From: Notoacmeibacter marinus
GTDB taxonomy: Bacteria; Pseudomonadota; Alphaproteobacteria; Rhizobiales; Rhizobiaceae
Direction of reading: 5' to 3'
Length of the DNA: 64,000 nt
Assembly (NCBI RefSeq): GCF_002238045.1
Contig: NZ_NBYO01000002.1
Span: 744,001 to 808,000, forward strand
The position numbers and the translations under genes are program-made. This document shows positions 7,540-16,878 of this stretch, piece by piece (position 1 is the stretch's first letter; the number at the start of each line of letters is the position of its first letter). Under the pieces are notes generated by a model, which made no database searches, had not been told where the DNA came from, and saw nothing but the letters and a program-made list of their open reading frames with translations.

Positions 7540-8427
7540 GTGCTGAAACCGACCTTCCGCGAGACGCCAATCTGGCAAGCCATGTCGCAAGCATCCCATT
7601 CACGAACGGCGAACCGTCCGTTTCCGGCGCTTCGCGTCATGGCCCTGTGTCTGTTCGTGCCGCTGGCGGCCTGTCAGACCGGCACCGGCCAACAATTGAC
7701 CGCGCTCGACACTGCCGAAGGCTCGACCGAGAATATCGCCTCCCTGAGCGCCGTGATCCAGCGCAGTCCCAACGATCCGGCAGCCTACAATGTGCGCGGA
7801 TCGGCTTACGGCAAGGCTGGCCGCTACGATGCGGCCCTTGCCGATTTCGACAGGGCGCTGCAGATCAACCCGAACTACTATCAGGCCTGGGCCAACCGCG
7901 GCCTGATCAAGCGCCTGAAGGGCGACCGCACTGGCGCTCTGGCCGACTATAACCGCGCCATTTCGATCAATCAGAGCTATGACGCCGCCTATATCGGTCG
8001 CGGCAACCTCTATCGCGACCTGAACCGCACGCAGGCGGCCTTCCAGGATTACGAGCAGGCGATCCGGCTCGATACAACCGATGCGCGCGCCTATTACAAT
8101 CGTGGGCTGCTCTATCAGCAGCAGGGTCAGCACAATTACGCCATCGAGGACTTCGCTTCCGCCATCTCGCTGCAAAACGACGCACCCGCGCCATACAATG
8201 GACGTGGCCTATCCTATCTGGCCCAGGGCGACGAGGACAATGCGTTCGCCGACTTTAATCAGGCCATCAAGCTCGACAATGAAGTGGCGGAAAGCTGGGC
8301 GAACCAGGCGCTGATCTATGAACGCCGTGGCGACTCGGCCCGCGCGCGTAAATCCTATCTGCAGGCGACAAAGCTCGATCCGTCCTACGCACCGGCCCGC
8401 GAAGGCCTGCGACGCGTTACCAGCTAG
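7540..8427 (+). CDS. TPR-repeat lipoprotein (NlpI-like)
   Basis: A 295-residue predicted lipoprotein. A lipobox (VPLAAC) places the acylated Cys at residue 45. The mature part is built of about six tandem tetratricopeptide repeats of 34 residues; characteristic pieces are NRGLIKRLKGDRTGALADYN and NRGLLYQQQGQHNYAIEDF. The GTG at 7540 is chosen because GAGGGGG lies upstream; an ATG at 7582 would give a more usual signal peptide length. By analogy with NlpI it may scaffold envelope hydrolases, but no partner is visible here. Confidence 0.88.
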   Translation: MLKPTFRETPIWQAMSQASHSRTANRPFPALRVMALCLFVPLAACQTGTGQQLTALDTAEGSTENIASLSAVIQRSPNDPAAYNVRGSAYGKAGRYDAALADFDRALQINPNYYQAWANRGLIKRLKGDRTGALADYNRAISINQSYDAAYIGRGNLYRDLNRTQAAFQDYEQAIRLDTTDARAYYNRGLLYQQQGQHNYAIEDFASAISLQNDAPAPYNGRGLSYLAQGDEDNAFADFNQAIKLDNEVAESWANQALIYERRGDSARARKSYLQATKLDPSYAPAREGLRRVTS

Positions 8428-8456
8428 ACCGTCAGGAATCCGCCAAGGCTGACGGT
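8428..8456 (+). repeat. inverted repeat after the TPR gene
   Basis: The perfect 8-bp arms ACCGTCAG and CTGACGGT are separated by 13 nt and sit directly after the TPR lipoprotein stop. No T-run follows, so at most this is a weak or factor-assisted end signal. Confidence 0.4.
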
Positions 8457-8474
8457 TCGCCGTCGGCATCGAAC

Positions 8475-8510
8475 AAAAACGAACGCCGCCACGATACGAT
8501 CGCGGCGGCG
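8475..8510 (-). terminator. intrinsic terminator of the protease gene
   Basis: The arms CGCCGCC (8484-8490) and GGCGGCG (8504-8510) flank a 13-nt loop. On the reverse strand the hairpin is followed closely by a run of T's (A-run 8475-8479). It lies about 23 bp after the protease stop. Confidence 0.7.
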
Positions 8511-8532
8511 CTCTTACGTCTGTCGTTTGTTG

Positions 8533-9963
8533 TTATTCTTCGTAGCAGACGATCTGGTGGGTATAGCCTGCCGCCGTCCTGGCGACGGCCGAAGCCCGTT
8601 TGTAGGCGTCCTGACGATCGGCTGCATCGAAAGCGATATCCTGCGCCGACAGCCAATCCCGCAGAACTGACGAGCGGATCGCGAAATTCATCGACTGGGG
8701 AATGTCGCCCGTCGCGTTGGCGACCGCCATTGCATCGAGCTTGGCGGTGACCATCCCGATGACCCGGCCTTCTTCGTCGACCAACGGGCCGCCCGAATTG
8801 CCCGGTTGCACAGACGCGGTCATGCGAAACTGTGTGGGCTCGGACCGCAGGCCGACCATGGACGAAACGCTGCCGCGAGAAAATCCGAGCTCGCTGCCGA
8901 GCGCCTGTGGCAACGGATAGCCGAAGGCGAACACGTCTTCGCCGAGCATGGGATCGTCCAGGGCAATGGTCGCGGGCTTTAGGCTGTGTGCGCCTTCGAC
9001 CTTCAGCAATGCGAGGTCGAGGCTGTCATCGGCAACCATGATGGCCGCATCGCCAACGCCCGTCACTTCAATGCGACCGCAGCCGGAAACGACATGGGCA
9101 TTGGTGAGAATCGAACCGTTGGCATCCACGACGAAGCCCGTGCCCGACCCGTTCGGAAACTCGCCATCGCTTGGCGCATTGGGCAATGAGATCGCGCGAA
9201 TGCCATCGCCATCATCCGCATTCGAGGCGAAAAGCGACTGCGATTCGACCGGCGCCAGTTGCAGACTGTTGGTCATCGCGGCCAGCAAATGACGGTTTTT
9301 CTCGACCAGCGCCCGGTCCATCCAGACGAAAATGCCGCGTAGCTGATCGCCGAAGAGTTTGGCGTCCAGACGCATGATTTCGGTATCGTCACCGCCGCGA
9401 ACGGTCAAATTGCCGTTGTCGAAACGGACTGTCGTTGTCTCAAAGCCGGGAACGTCGTCGAAAACATGTTGGCCAAACAATTCGACCTTTTCGGCATCCA
9501 TCTCGTCCATACGGAAGGACGAGATGCGCAGGCGCTTCTCGGCATCGGCGAAATTCAGCCCGTTCCAGCCATTGTCCCCATCGACGGTGACAAGGGCGTA
9601 AGGCAGGCCGTAGGTCAGCCCTGCATCGCCATCGGTGCCGATCGTGAACTGCGCGCGGCGATAGGCTTCGCGCGCTGCCTCGCCCATGGCTTCGGCTTCA
9701 AGGACGGCAAGGATGCCGTCTGCGGCGTGGCCGTGTTCGGCCTGCCACGCCTGAATGGCGGAGATGGTTTGCGGACCGATCGAACCGTCGATCGGTGCGT
9801 CGTAATGGCCCGTCCAGACCAGATAATCCTGGATGTTGCGGCGCGCTTCTTCGGGAAGGGTGTCGTAATAGCCGGCATAGGCAGGCGAGGCCACGGCAAC
9901 AGCGGCAAGGAGGGCAACGCCTGCCGCCATCCGTCCCGTTCTTTCTCCCGCGATCAAACCCAT
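8533..9963 (-). CDS. secreted trypsin-like serine protease with peptidoglycan-binding domain
   Basis: A 476-residue exported protein. A signal peptide (residues 1-30, ending SPAYA) precedes a peptidoglycan_binding_1-like segment (YDAPIDGSIGPQTISAIQAWQ, residues 54-74). After a long middle region comes an S1C protease domain. The triad is visible as TNAHVV (His290), DLALL (Asp316) and GNSGGPL (Ser390). No PDZ domain follows, unlike DegP/HtrA. It probably acts in the periplasm near the cell wall as a housekeeping or stress protease. It is a single-gene unit with its own terminator. Confidence 0.9.
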   Translation of the reverse strand: MGLIAGERTGRMAAGVALLAAVAVASPAYAGYYDTLPEEARRNIQDYLVWTGHYDAPIDGSIGPQTISAIQAWQAEHGHAADGILAVLEAEAMGEAAREAYRRAQFTIGTDGDAGLTYGLPYALVTVDGDNGWNGLNFADAEKRLRISSFRMDEMDAEKVELFGQHVFDDVPGFETTTVRFDNGNLTVRGGDDTEIMRLDAKLFGDQLRGIFVWMDRALVEKNRHLLAAMTNSLQLAPVESQSLFASNADDGDGIRAISLPNAPSDGEFPNGSGTGFVVDANGSILTNAHVVSGCGRIEVTGVGDAAIMVADDSLDLALLKVEGAHSLKPATIALDDPMLGEDVFAFGYPLPQALGSELGFSRGSVSSMVGLRSEPTQFRMTASVQPGNSGGPLVDEEGRVIGMVTAKLDAMAVANATGDIPQSMNFAIRSSVLRDWLSAQDIAFDAADRQDAYKRASAVARTAAGYTHQIVCYEE

Positions 9964-10249
9964 GTCCCGCTCCAGGCATCATACGCTTAGTGGCATATGA
10001 ACGCCGTGGCAGAGCAAAAGGTTCAATTCACCCGTTCACACTTCGGTTACGATGACGGAGGCGAACACCTCTCATGTTCCGCTAAAAGACTGAGTCGAAA
10101 GCAAAAGTACCGCTAGCAGGCAGCAAGGCAGATCGGACGGAATTGCAATCCGGAACGATGCACGAGCGAAAGAAGTTCGCCGAACGACCGTCGGCCACGG
10201 CGGCGTTCACAAACACCTCAATCAGGCACTGACGACGAAGAACGTGTCG

Positions 10250-10477
10250 TTATTTGATGAAGAAGTAGCCGACCACAAGCAGAATGATGAAGAGAACGGT
10301 CGCGGAGAAGAAGCCGGCGGCGGTGAAGAAACCGAACGCCATGGCCACAAGCAGCGCAACATTGATGAGCACGCTCCATTTCGTCAAATCGACGAAGGCG
10401 GAGTAGGTCTTCTCATGCTGACCATAGTCCATCTCGGCGCCTGTCTCGACTGCGCTATCGTGATGATGCTCGGCCAT
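10250..10477 (-). CDS. aa3-type cytochrome c oxidase subunit IV
   Basis: A 75-residue protein beginning MAEHHHDSAVETGAEMDYG. Its hydrophilic N-terminus includes HEKTYSAFVDLTKW and is followed by two hydrophobic segments. This matches the small bacterial aa3 subunit IV family (COX4_pro_2). The ATG at 10477 is chosen over an upstream in-frame ATG because GAGGAG precedes it by 8 bp and the family begins there. Subunit IV is a non-catalytic membrane subunit; the catalytic subunits are not in this window. Confidence 0.88.
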   Translation of the reverse strand: MAEHHHDSAVETGAEMDYGQHEKTYSAFVDLTKWSVLINVALLVAMAFGFFTAAGFFSATVLFIILLVVGYFFIK

Positions 10478-10587
10478 GGAACGGTCTCCTCGTTGGCATT
10501 GTGTGCGTCCACTCCGCCAGCCAATAGCGAAATGCGGCAGGCTCGGCAAGCGGGCCGTATGTTCCCATCGAGAAAGGATGCCTGCGA

Positions 10588-12030
10588 TCAGCCCGCGCGA
10601 TCGGTTTGCGGACAGGCCGGCGTCGCAGCGGGTTTCCCGCCCATCTCGCTGACGATCCGCTTCGCGCGGTCGCCCCGAGCGGCAATAAGCGCCAGCGGAA
10701 CCGATTTCGCCTCAGGGGCGGCCAGCCGCACGAAACGCTCGCCATCCCATTGCAGCAGCGTGGGCTGCAAAGCGCCGGCATGATCTTCGCACGACAGCCC
10801 GATGGCAGCGGAGGGTTCGGCGAGGTCCAACGCCCGCATGCGCTGCGGCCTTAGCCTGACCCGTTCGAGCGCGTTTCGAACGTCGGCGCGGGCCGGCATT
10901 CGCGCTTCGGCCAGTTCCTGCGCAGCGCCCAATGCCTCGATCGAAAATGCGCCGATCAACTGGCCCGCCATGCGGAGTGGCGATACCGGCGCAGCGTCCT
11001 CATCGGGCAAGCCGCTCTCCACTGTCGTTCTGGTCGATGCGTCCAGGCTGCCGAACGCCGCCAGCGCTGCTACCCGAAAGCCTTTCGCACGCATTCCGAG
11101 ATCCTGTACCGTTTCGAAGGCGCCGTCGGCAAAGCCGCCGACAATACGAACTGTCGGATAATCGCGTTTGACCGCCTCGCGCAGCACCGTGTCGGAAAGA
11201 CTGTCGTTGCCCCAAACGATCAGGCGCTCCGGCGGACTGCCGCCGAAATCACGAAAGGTCGAAACGACATCCTGTGCTTCGCCGGGCCGGACCGAATATG
11301 TCTGCAGCGTCACGCCACCGAGATCCGCCAGGGTGATCAGCGTGTCCCGCATGCCGACGCCCCACGCATCCGTGGTATGAAAGAGTCCGATCCGGCTGGC
11401 AACCTCACCATTCGCGTCGGCCTGCCGGACCAGTTGCAAGAGGGCAACCGCCTGCCCTGCCTCCGAAACCGGCGGGGCGAACGACCAGCGAAGCCGCTCG
11501 CCATCGGCCAGAATGTCGCGGCTGACCGGCGCAAGAAGGGGCAAGCCGGCCTGTTCGCCCGCCATCACGAAACGCTCAACCGGCTCGCGCGGCCATACGA
11601 TGGCCAGAAGAGCGCCCTTCGCTTCGCCGCCACAGGCGCTGTCATCCAAAAGCGATGTTGCGCCATCGACAGGCAGGGCGTCGCATTGGCGCAGGACCAC
11701 CGGGACATTGTTGACCCCGCCTTCCCGCCCATTGATTGCCGTTACGGCATCGACAAGACCTTCGCCGAATTCCGCCGCCCCATCGGCCCGCCGCTCTGCG
11801 CGACGGAAATACAGAATTTTCAGGGGCTCTTCCGGCAGCGCAGCGCTCCTGCCTTGTTCAGACGCGCGCTTTTCCGTTGCCGTTTCGGCAGGCCCGGAAC
11901 CGGCATTCCTTTCCTGCGCCGCGGCGGGTGCGGCCAGCATCGAAAGAACCGCCAAGACCACGCCGATCGAACCCGCAAGTGCGCGACGGGAACGAAAACC
12001 AACTGGACAAGGCCAAAGGGACCGTGCCAA
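10588..12030 (-). CDS. periplasmic type I substrate-binding protein
   Basis: An orphan binding protein of about 480 residues. It resembles the branched-chain amino-acid/aliphatic amide type I periplasmic fold (ILYFRRAERRADGAAEF, then MRDTLITLADLGGV and GFADGAFETVQDLGMRAKG). A signal peptide ends in LSMLAAPAAAQ. The open frame continues upstream to 12207, but this overlaps the start of the divergent dctQ gene. I therefore prefer the TTG at 12030, which has GGGG upstream and gives a plausible signal peptide. No ABC permease or ATPase is next to it, so it may serve a distant transporter or act as a sensor. The start is uncertain. Confidence 0.7.
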   Translation of the reverse strand: MARSLWPCPVGFRSRRALAGSIGVVLAVLSMLAAPAAAQERNAGSGPAETATEKRASEQGRSAALPEEPLKILYFRRAERRADGAAEFGEGLVDAVTAINGREGGVNNVPVVLRQCDALPVDGATSLLDDSACGGEAKGALLAIVWPREPVERFVMAGEQAGLPLLAPVSRDILADGERLRWSFAPPVSEAGQAVALLQLVRQADANGEVASRIGLFHTTDAWGVGMRDTLITLADLGGVTLQTYSVRPGEAQDVVSTFRDFGGSPPERLIVWGNDSLSDTVLREAVKRDYPTVRIVGGFADGAFETVQDLGMRAKGFRVAALAAFGSLDASTRTTVESGLPDEDAAPVSPLRMAGQLIGAFSIEALGAAQELAEARMPARADVRNALERVRLRPQRMRALDLAEPSAAIGLSCEDHAGALQPTLLQWDGERFVRLAAPEAKSVPLALIAARGDRAKRIVSEMGGKPAATPACPQTDRAG

Positions 12031-12094
12031 TAAATGCCCCAGCGGGAGGGGTAAAAATCCGCAAATAGCAAAGCCAGCTTCGGAGCAGGACGCC

Positions 12095-12730
12095 ATGGCG
12101 CTTCTCATCGGCCTGTCGTCGATCATCGATGCGATAACGCGGTTCATCGGCAAGGCCGTCTCCTGGCTTGTTCTCGTCGCCGTTCTGGTTTCGGCATATA
12201 ATGCCACGGTCCGTTATCTCGGCGGTTCCGTACCGGACTGGGTGCCGATACCCCGTGCATCGAACGCCCTTCTGGAACTGCAATGGTATCTCTACGGCGC
12301 CGTCTTCCTCATGGCCGCCGCATGGACCCTGCAGGACAATGAACATATCCGCATCGATCTGGTTTCCAACCGTCTGTCCAGGCGCACCCGCGATATAATC
12401 GACCTTTGCGGGCACCTGTTGGCGCTGCTACCCTTCGCCGGACTACTCATATGGCTGGCATGGCCCTGGTTCTGGCGATCTTACAATAGCGGCGAGATTT
12501 CCGGCAATGCCAACGGGCTCATCCTCTGGCCGGCCAAACTCATCCTTCTGGTCGGATTCATCATGCTGTTCGCGCAGGGCGTGTCGGAGGCGATCAAGCG
12601 CCTGGCCGTTCTGCGCGGGGACATGGAAGACCCGCATCTGGACGATTCCGACCTTCCGCCAGCCGTGGCGGAAATGGAGAAGGGCGGCGGTCTGAACGAC
12701 GATGACGATATCGGGGGGAGCCGCCCATGA
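12095..12730 (+). CDS. dctQ: TRAP transporter small permease subunit
   Basis: A 211-residue membrane protein with about four hydrophobic segments (residues about 20-40, 65-80, 103-127 and 145-165) and the DctQ-typical LQWYLYGAVFLMAAAWTLQ. It has an acidic C-terminal tail. DctQ stabilises the large permease in TRAP secondary transporters. The ATG at 12095 fixes the start, and the stop overlaps the dctM ATG. The symbol is the generic family name; the substrate is not known. Confidence 0.9.
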   Translation: MALLIGLSSIIDAITRFIGKAVSWLVLVAVLVSAYNATVRYLGGSVPDWVPIPRASNALLELQWYLYGAVFLMAAAWTLQDNEHIRIDLVSNRLSRRTRDIIDLCGHLLALLPFAGLLIWLAWPWFWRSYNSGEISGNANGLILWPAKLILLVGFIMLFAQGVSEAIKRLAVLRGDMEDPHLDDSDLPPAVAEMEKGGGLNDDDDIGGSRP

Positions 12731-14676
12731 TCGATATCATCGCACATCAGCTGGCGCCCATCATGTTCATCTCGGTGATGGCGCTGCTTCTGATCGGCTA
12801 TCCGGTTGCCTTCACGCTTGCCGCGGGCGGCCTGCTCTTCTTCGTCATCGGCGTGGAAATGAGCATATTCTCCAACGAAATCCGCCTTTTCTGGCCACTG
12901 CTCGGCAGCCACCCGGAACGAATTTACGGGGTGATGTACAACGACACCCTTCTGGCGATCCCCTTCTTTACCTTTATGGGCCTGATACTCGAGCGCAGCC
13001 GCATGGCGGAAGACCTGCTCGATACGATCGGGCAGCTCTTCGGCCCGATACGCGGTGGTCTGGCCTATGCTGTGGTCCTGGTCGGCGCGCTTCTGGCAGC
13101 GACGACCGGCGTCGTCGCCGCATCCGTCATCGCCATGGGCCTGATATCGCTGCCGATCATGATGCGCTACGGCTATGACCGGTCCTTCGCGACTGGCACC
13201 ATCGCTGGCGCGGGCACGCTGGCGCAGGTGGTGCCGCCAAGCCTTGTCCTGATCGTCATGGCCGACCAGCTGGGCCGGTCGGTCGGTGATATGTATGTCG
13301 GCGCACTGCTACCAGCGGCGATCATCATCGGCCTTTACTGTCTCTACGTCTTCGGCGTCACGCTGGCGAAACCCAAATGGGCTCCGGCCCTGCCGCCGGA
13401 AGCGCGAACGCTGGGCAAGGGCGTGATATCCCTGCTCGTCATGTTCGCTCTGTCGGTCGCGATCTATTTTGTCGGCCGGCTCTACTTCTTCGCCGATGCG
13501 CGCTTTGAGGTGTCCGTCGTCTGGTCGGCCGTGATCGCCGTCGCCTTCGCCCTGACGGTGTCGCTGATCAACCGCTACGCCAAACTCGGCCTGATAAGCC
13601 GGCTGGCCGAACAGGTTATTATCGTCCTCATTCCGCCGCTGGCGCTGATCTTCCTCGTGCTGGGCACGATCTTCCTTGGCATCGCGACGCCCACAGAAGG
13701 CGGCGCCATGGGCGCGACCGGCGCGCTCGTTCTGGCGATGCTGAAAGGCCGAATGAGCGTTCGCGTGATGCGCCAGGCGCTCTATTCGACGACGAAGCTC
13801 GCCAGCTTCGTCATGTTCATCCTCATCGGCGCACGCGTTTTCGGCCTCACCTTCTACGGTATCAACGGCAATGTGTGGATCGAGGATCTGATGCTGGCGC
13901 TGCCAGGCGGGCAGATTGGCTTCCTCATCGCCGTGACGATCATCGTCTTCATTCTTGGCTGTTTCCTGGACTTCTTCGAGATCGCCTTCATTCTCGTACC
14001 GCTTCTTGCACCGGTCGCCGAGAAGCTGGAGATCGACCTCATATGGTTCGGTATCATCCTTGGCATCAACCTGCAGACCAGTTTCCTGACGCCGCCCTTC
14101 GGCTTCGCGCTGTTCTATCTGCGTTCGATCGCGCCGAAAGCCGAATGGCTCGACAAGGTCACGAACAAGGTCATGCCGGGTGTCAAAACCACGGAAATCT
14201 ACAAGGGCGCGATCCCCTATATCGTGTTGCAGGCCATTGTGATCGGCCTGATCATCGCTTTCCCGCGCCTGGTCACTCACTATAAGGACGAGCCCGTCAC
14301 TGTCGCCCCGCCGCCCGAGCCGAACGCCGGCGGCCAGCAGACGCCGGAGCAGCGTCAGCAACCGGGCAATCCGATGCAATTGCCGCCACTCAATCTCGGC
14401 CCGTCTTCATCGGGATCCAGCGGCACTGGCAATGGCAATGGCCAATCCAATAGCAGCACACCGGGCCTCCAACTGCCCAATCTGCAATTGCCGCCCATCA
14501 ATACGCCCGGTCAGTCGACGCCTTCTTCGCCGCCATCCGAAGACCCGTCGCAGACCGGCAGAGGAACTGGCGATGCGACGGGCAACGCGGCAGGGTCCGG
14601 CGTTCCAGCCGGATTGCAATTGCCGGACCTCCAGCCACTCGGCGCACCGCAGCAGGAGCCCAGCCGCCAGAACTGA
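12727..14676 (+). CDS. dctM: TRAP transporter large permease subunit with long disordered C-terminal tail
   Basis: A 649-residue DctM-family permease with multiple hydrophobic helices over residues 1-525. Typical motifs are LFGPIRGGLAYAVVLVGALL and FLGIATPTEGGAMGATGAL; the second is the family glycine motif. From about residue 530 it continues as a hydrophilic low-complexity tail of about 115 residues rich in Pro, Gln, Gly, Ser and Asn. The tail repeats the theme LQLP: PMQLPPL, GLQLPNLQLPPI, GLQLPDLQPL. The permease core imports an organic acid with Na+ or H+. The tail is not part of standard DctM. Confidence 0.9.
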   Translation: MIDIIAHQLAPIMFISVMALLLIGYPVAFTLAAGGLLFFVIGVEMSIFSNEIRLFWPLLGSHPERIYGVMYNDTLLAIPFFTFMGLILERSRMAEDLLDTIGQLFGPIRGGLAYAVVLVGALLAATTGVVAASVIAMGLISLPIMMRYGYDRSFATGTIAGAGTLAQVVPPSLVLIVMADQLGRSVGDMYVGALLPAAIIIGLYCLYVFGVTLAKPKWAPALPPEARTLGKGVISLLVMFALSVAIYFVGRLYFFADARFEVSVVWSAVIAVAFALTVSLINRYAKLGLISRLAEQVIIVLIPPLALIFLVLGTIFLGIATPTEGGAMGATGALVLAMLKGRMSVRVMRQALYSTTKLASFVMFILIGARVFGLTFYGINGNVWIEDLMLALPGGQIGFLIAVTIIVFILGCFLDFFEIAFILVPLLAPVAEKLEIDLIWFGIILGINLQTSFLTPPFGFALFYLRSIAPKAEWLDKVTNKVMPGVKTTEIYKGAIPYIVLQAIVIGLIIAFPRLVTHYKDEPVTVAPPPEPNAGGQQTPEQRQQPGNPMQLPPLNLGPSSSGSSGTGNGNGQSNSSTPGLQLPNLQLPPINTPGQSTPSSPPSEDPSQTGRGTGDATGNAAGSGVPAGLQLPDLQPLGAPQQEPSRQN

Positions 14677-14699
14677 CCGATCCGAATCGTGGACGAATG

Positions 14700-14718
14700 C
14701 GTCATGATGACGTTTTTT
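14700..14718 (+). terminator. intrinsic terminator after dctM
   Basis: A short stem, CGTCA-TGA-TGACG (14700-14712), is followed by six T's (14713-14718). It lies 24 bp after the dctM stop and before the molybdopterin oxidoreductase. The short loop makes it modest in strength, so read-through is possible. Confidence 0.6.
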
Positions 14719-14746
14719 CGCTCACGATTTTCGGCGATTTCGACGC

Positions 14747-16861
14747 ATGGTGCCGGCTATGAACCAGACTGTCCGTATCGGCCACACGGCCTGCCCGCAT
14801 GATTGTCCCTCCACCTGCGCTCTGGAGGTCGAGCTGCTCGATTCCGGGCGGATCGGTCGTGTGCGCGGGGCCAAGGAGAACAGCTACACTGACGGCGTGA
14901 TCTGCGCCAAGGTCGCCCGCTATGCAGAACGTGTCCATCACCCTGATCGCCTGACGACGCCGCTGATCCGCACCGGGCCGAAAGGCGGCGGGCAGTGGCG
15001 GCAGGTAGGCTGGGACGAGGCGCTGGACCTCGTGGCTGATCGCTTCCGACAGGCCGCTGAAACCCATGGCACCGAAACGGTCTGGCCCTATTACTATGCC
15101 GGCACAATGGGGCTGGTGCAGCGCGACGGCATCCACCGGCTGCGTCATGCCATGCGCTGGAGCTATCAGTTCGACACGATCTGCATCAACCCGGCATGGA
15201 CAGGCTACCACGCCGGTTGCGGCGCGATCCGCGGCCTTGATCCGCGTGAAATGCATCAGTCCGATGTGATCGTCATCTGGGGCACCAATGCGGTTGCCAC
15301 GCAGATCAACGTGATGCGTCACGCCACCCTGGCCCGAAAGGAACGGGGCGCTAAGATCGTTGTCATCGATGTTTACGAGACCGAGACGATGCGTCAGGCC
15401 GATACGGCCCTGATGCTGAAGCCCGGATCCGATGCGGCGCTCGCATGCGCCGTGATGCACGTCCTCTTCCGTGATGACCTTGCCGACCGCGACTACATGG
15501 CGCGCTACACGCGCGGCGCAGATGCGCTTGAGGCGCACCTTGAGACACGTGGGCCGGAATGGGCCGCGCCGATCACGGGGCTCTCCGTCGAGCAGATCGA
15601 AGCCTTCGCCCATCTCGTCGGGCGCACCAAGAACAGCTTCTTCCGGCTCGGCTACGGCTTCACGCGCGGCCGTGGCGGCGCGGTCTCCATGCATGCCGCG
15701 CTCAGCATTCCGGCGGTCACGGGCGCCTGGCAGGTGAAGGGTGGCGGCGCCCTCCATGGCAATGGCGATATTTTCGGCATCGATTCATCGCTCGTCAAAG
15801 GCAAAACGCTGGCCGATCCGTCCATCCGCCATCTCGACCAGAGCCGTATCGGAGCAATTCTCACGAACGATCCCGACGCGCTGAATGGCGGCCCGCCCGT
15901 TACCGCCATGCTGATCCAGAACACCAACCCGATGAATGTCGCGCCGGAGCAGACCCTGGTGCGGAACGGCTTCATGCGCGACGATCTCTTCACCGTCGTC
16001 CATGAGCAGTTCATGACCGAGACGGCGGAACTGGCCGACGTCGTTCTGCCGGCCACCATGTTTCTGGAGCACGACGATATTTATCGCGGCGGCGGCCACA
16101 CCCATATCCTGCCCGGCCCCAAGCTGATCGATCCCCCTGAGGGGCCGAAGCCGAACCATTTCGTGTTCGAGGAACTGGCGCGGTGGTTGGACGTCGCCGA
16201 GATGGAAGGGTTCGGACTGACCGAGCGCGAAATGCTCGACGATCTGGCCGAGCGGAGCGATCTCGGGACCTATGATGAACTGGTCGAAAAGCGCTGGGTG
16301 GACAAGGCGCTTCCCTTCAAGGAGGCCCACTATATGAACGGCTTCGCCCATCCGGACGGGCTGTTTCACTTCGATCCCGACTGGACCGGGGTCCAGAATG
16401 GCCAGCGCCCGGCGGACAGCCTGGGTCTGCAGGGCCCTGTCGCTGCCATGCCGTCCCTGCCCGACCATCCGGGCGATCTGTTGGAGGAGGCCGACGCGGC
16501 TCATCCGTTCCGCCTGGTGACGGCGCCGGCACGCAACTACCTCAATTCTTCTTTTGCCGAGACCCCGACATCGCGAAAGAAGGAGAACCGTCCGACGGCG
16601 ATGCTGAACAGTGTCGACGCCGCCCGGCTCGGCATCGCCGATGGCGACCGGATCGCATTGTCCAACCTGCGGGGCGAGGTCGTCCTGCACGCGACCGTTG
16701 CGCAGAGCGCGGTTGTCGGCACCGTCGTGGCCGAAGGCATCTGGCCGAACAGGGCGCACGAGAACGGGCGGGGCATCAACACGCTTATCGGCGCCGATCC
16801 CATCGCCCCCCATGGCGGCGCGGCATTCCACGATTGCCGGGTCGCGATGCGCAAGCTTTGA
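14747..16861 (+). CDS. molybdopterin-dependent oxidoreductase
   Basis: A 704-residue member of the DMSO reductase/formate dehydrogenase superfamily. The N-terminal Fe4S4 motif is visible as ACPHDCPSTC followed by VICAK near residue 50. The molybdopterin domain and a C-terminal molydop-binding domain follow (AARLGIADGDRIALSNLRG). It has no twin-arginine signal, so it is probably cytoplasmic. There is no small FeS or membrane subunit nearby. The start could be 14747 or the ATG at 14759; neither has a strong ribosome site. Substrate unknown; proximity to TRAP genes may indicate an imported compound. Confidence 0.9.
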   Translation: MVPAMNQTVRIGHTACPHDCPSTCALEVELLDSGRIGRVRGAKENSYTDGVICAKVARYAERVHHPDRLTTPLIRTGPKGGGQWRQVGWDEALDLVADRFRQAAETHGTETVWPYYYAGTMGLVQRDGIHRLRHAMRWSYQFDTICINPAWTGYHAGCGAIRGLDPREMHQSDVIVIWGTNAVATQINVMRHATLARKERGAKIVVIDVYETETMRQADTALMLKPGSDAALACAVMHVLFRDDLADRDYMARYTRGADALEAHLETRGPEWAAPITGLSVEQIEAFAHLVGRTKNSFFRLGYGFTRGRGGAVSMHAALSIPAVTGAWQVKGGGALHGNGDIFGIDSSLVKGKTLADPSIRHLDQSRIGAILTNDPDALNGGPPVTAMLIQNTNPMNVAPEQTLVRNGFMRDDLFTVVHEQFMTETAELADVVLPATMFLEHDDIYRGGGHTHILPGPKLIDPPEGPKPNHFVFEELARWLDVAEMEGFGLTEREMLDDLAERSDLGTYDELVEKRWVDKALPFKEAHYMNGFAHPDGLFHFDPDWTGVQNGQRPADSLGLQGPVAAMPSLPDHPGDLLEEADAAHPFRLVTAPARNYLNSSFAETPTSRKKENRPTAMLNSVDAARLGIADGDRIALSNLRGEVVLHATVAQSAVVGTVVAEGIWPNRAHENGRGINTLIGADPIAPHGGAAFHDCRVAMRKL

Positions 16862-16878
16862 GGAAATGGCCGTCTCCT

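Noticed and set aside
9964-10249. Gene or regulatory element in the gap between the protease and COX IV genes
   Set aside because: No open frame with a ribosome site and no clear palindrome or terminator was seen in these 286 bp.
14268-14676. Tandem DNA repeat in the dctM tail
   Set aside because: The repetition is at protein level (LQLP) and imperfect at DNA level; it does not form a true DNA tandem array.
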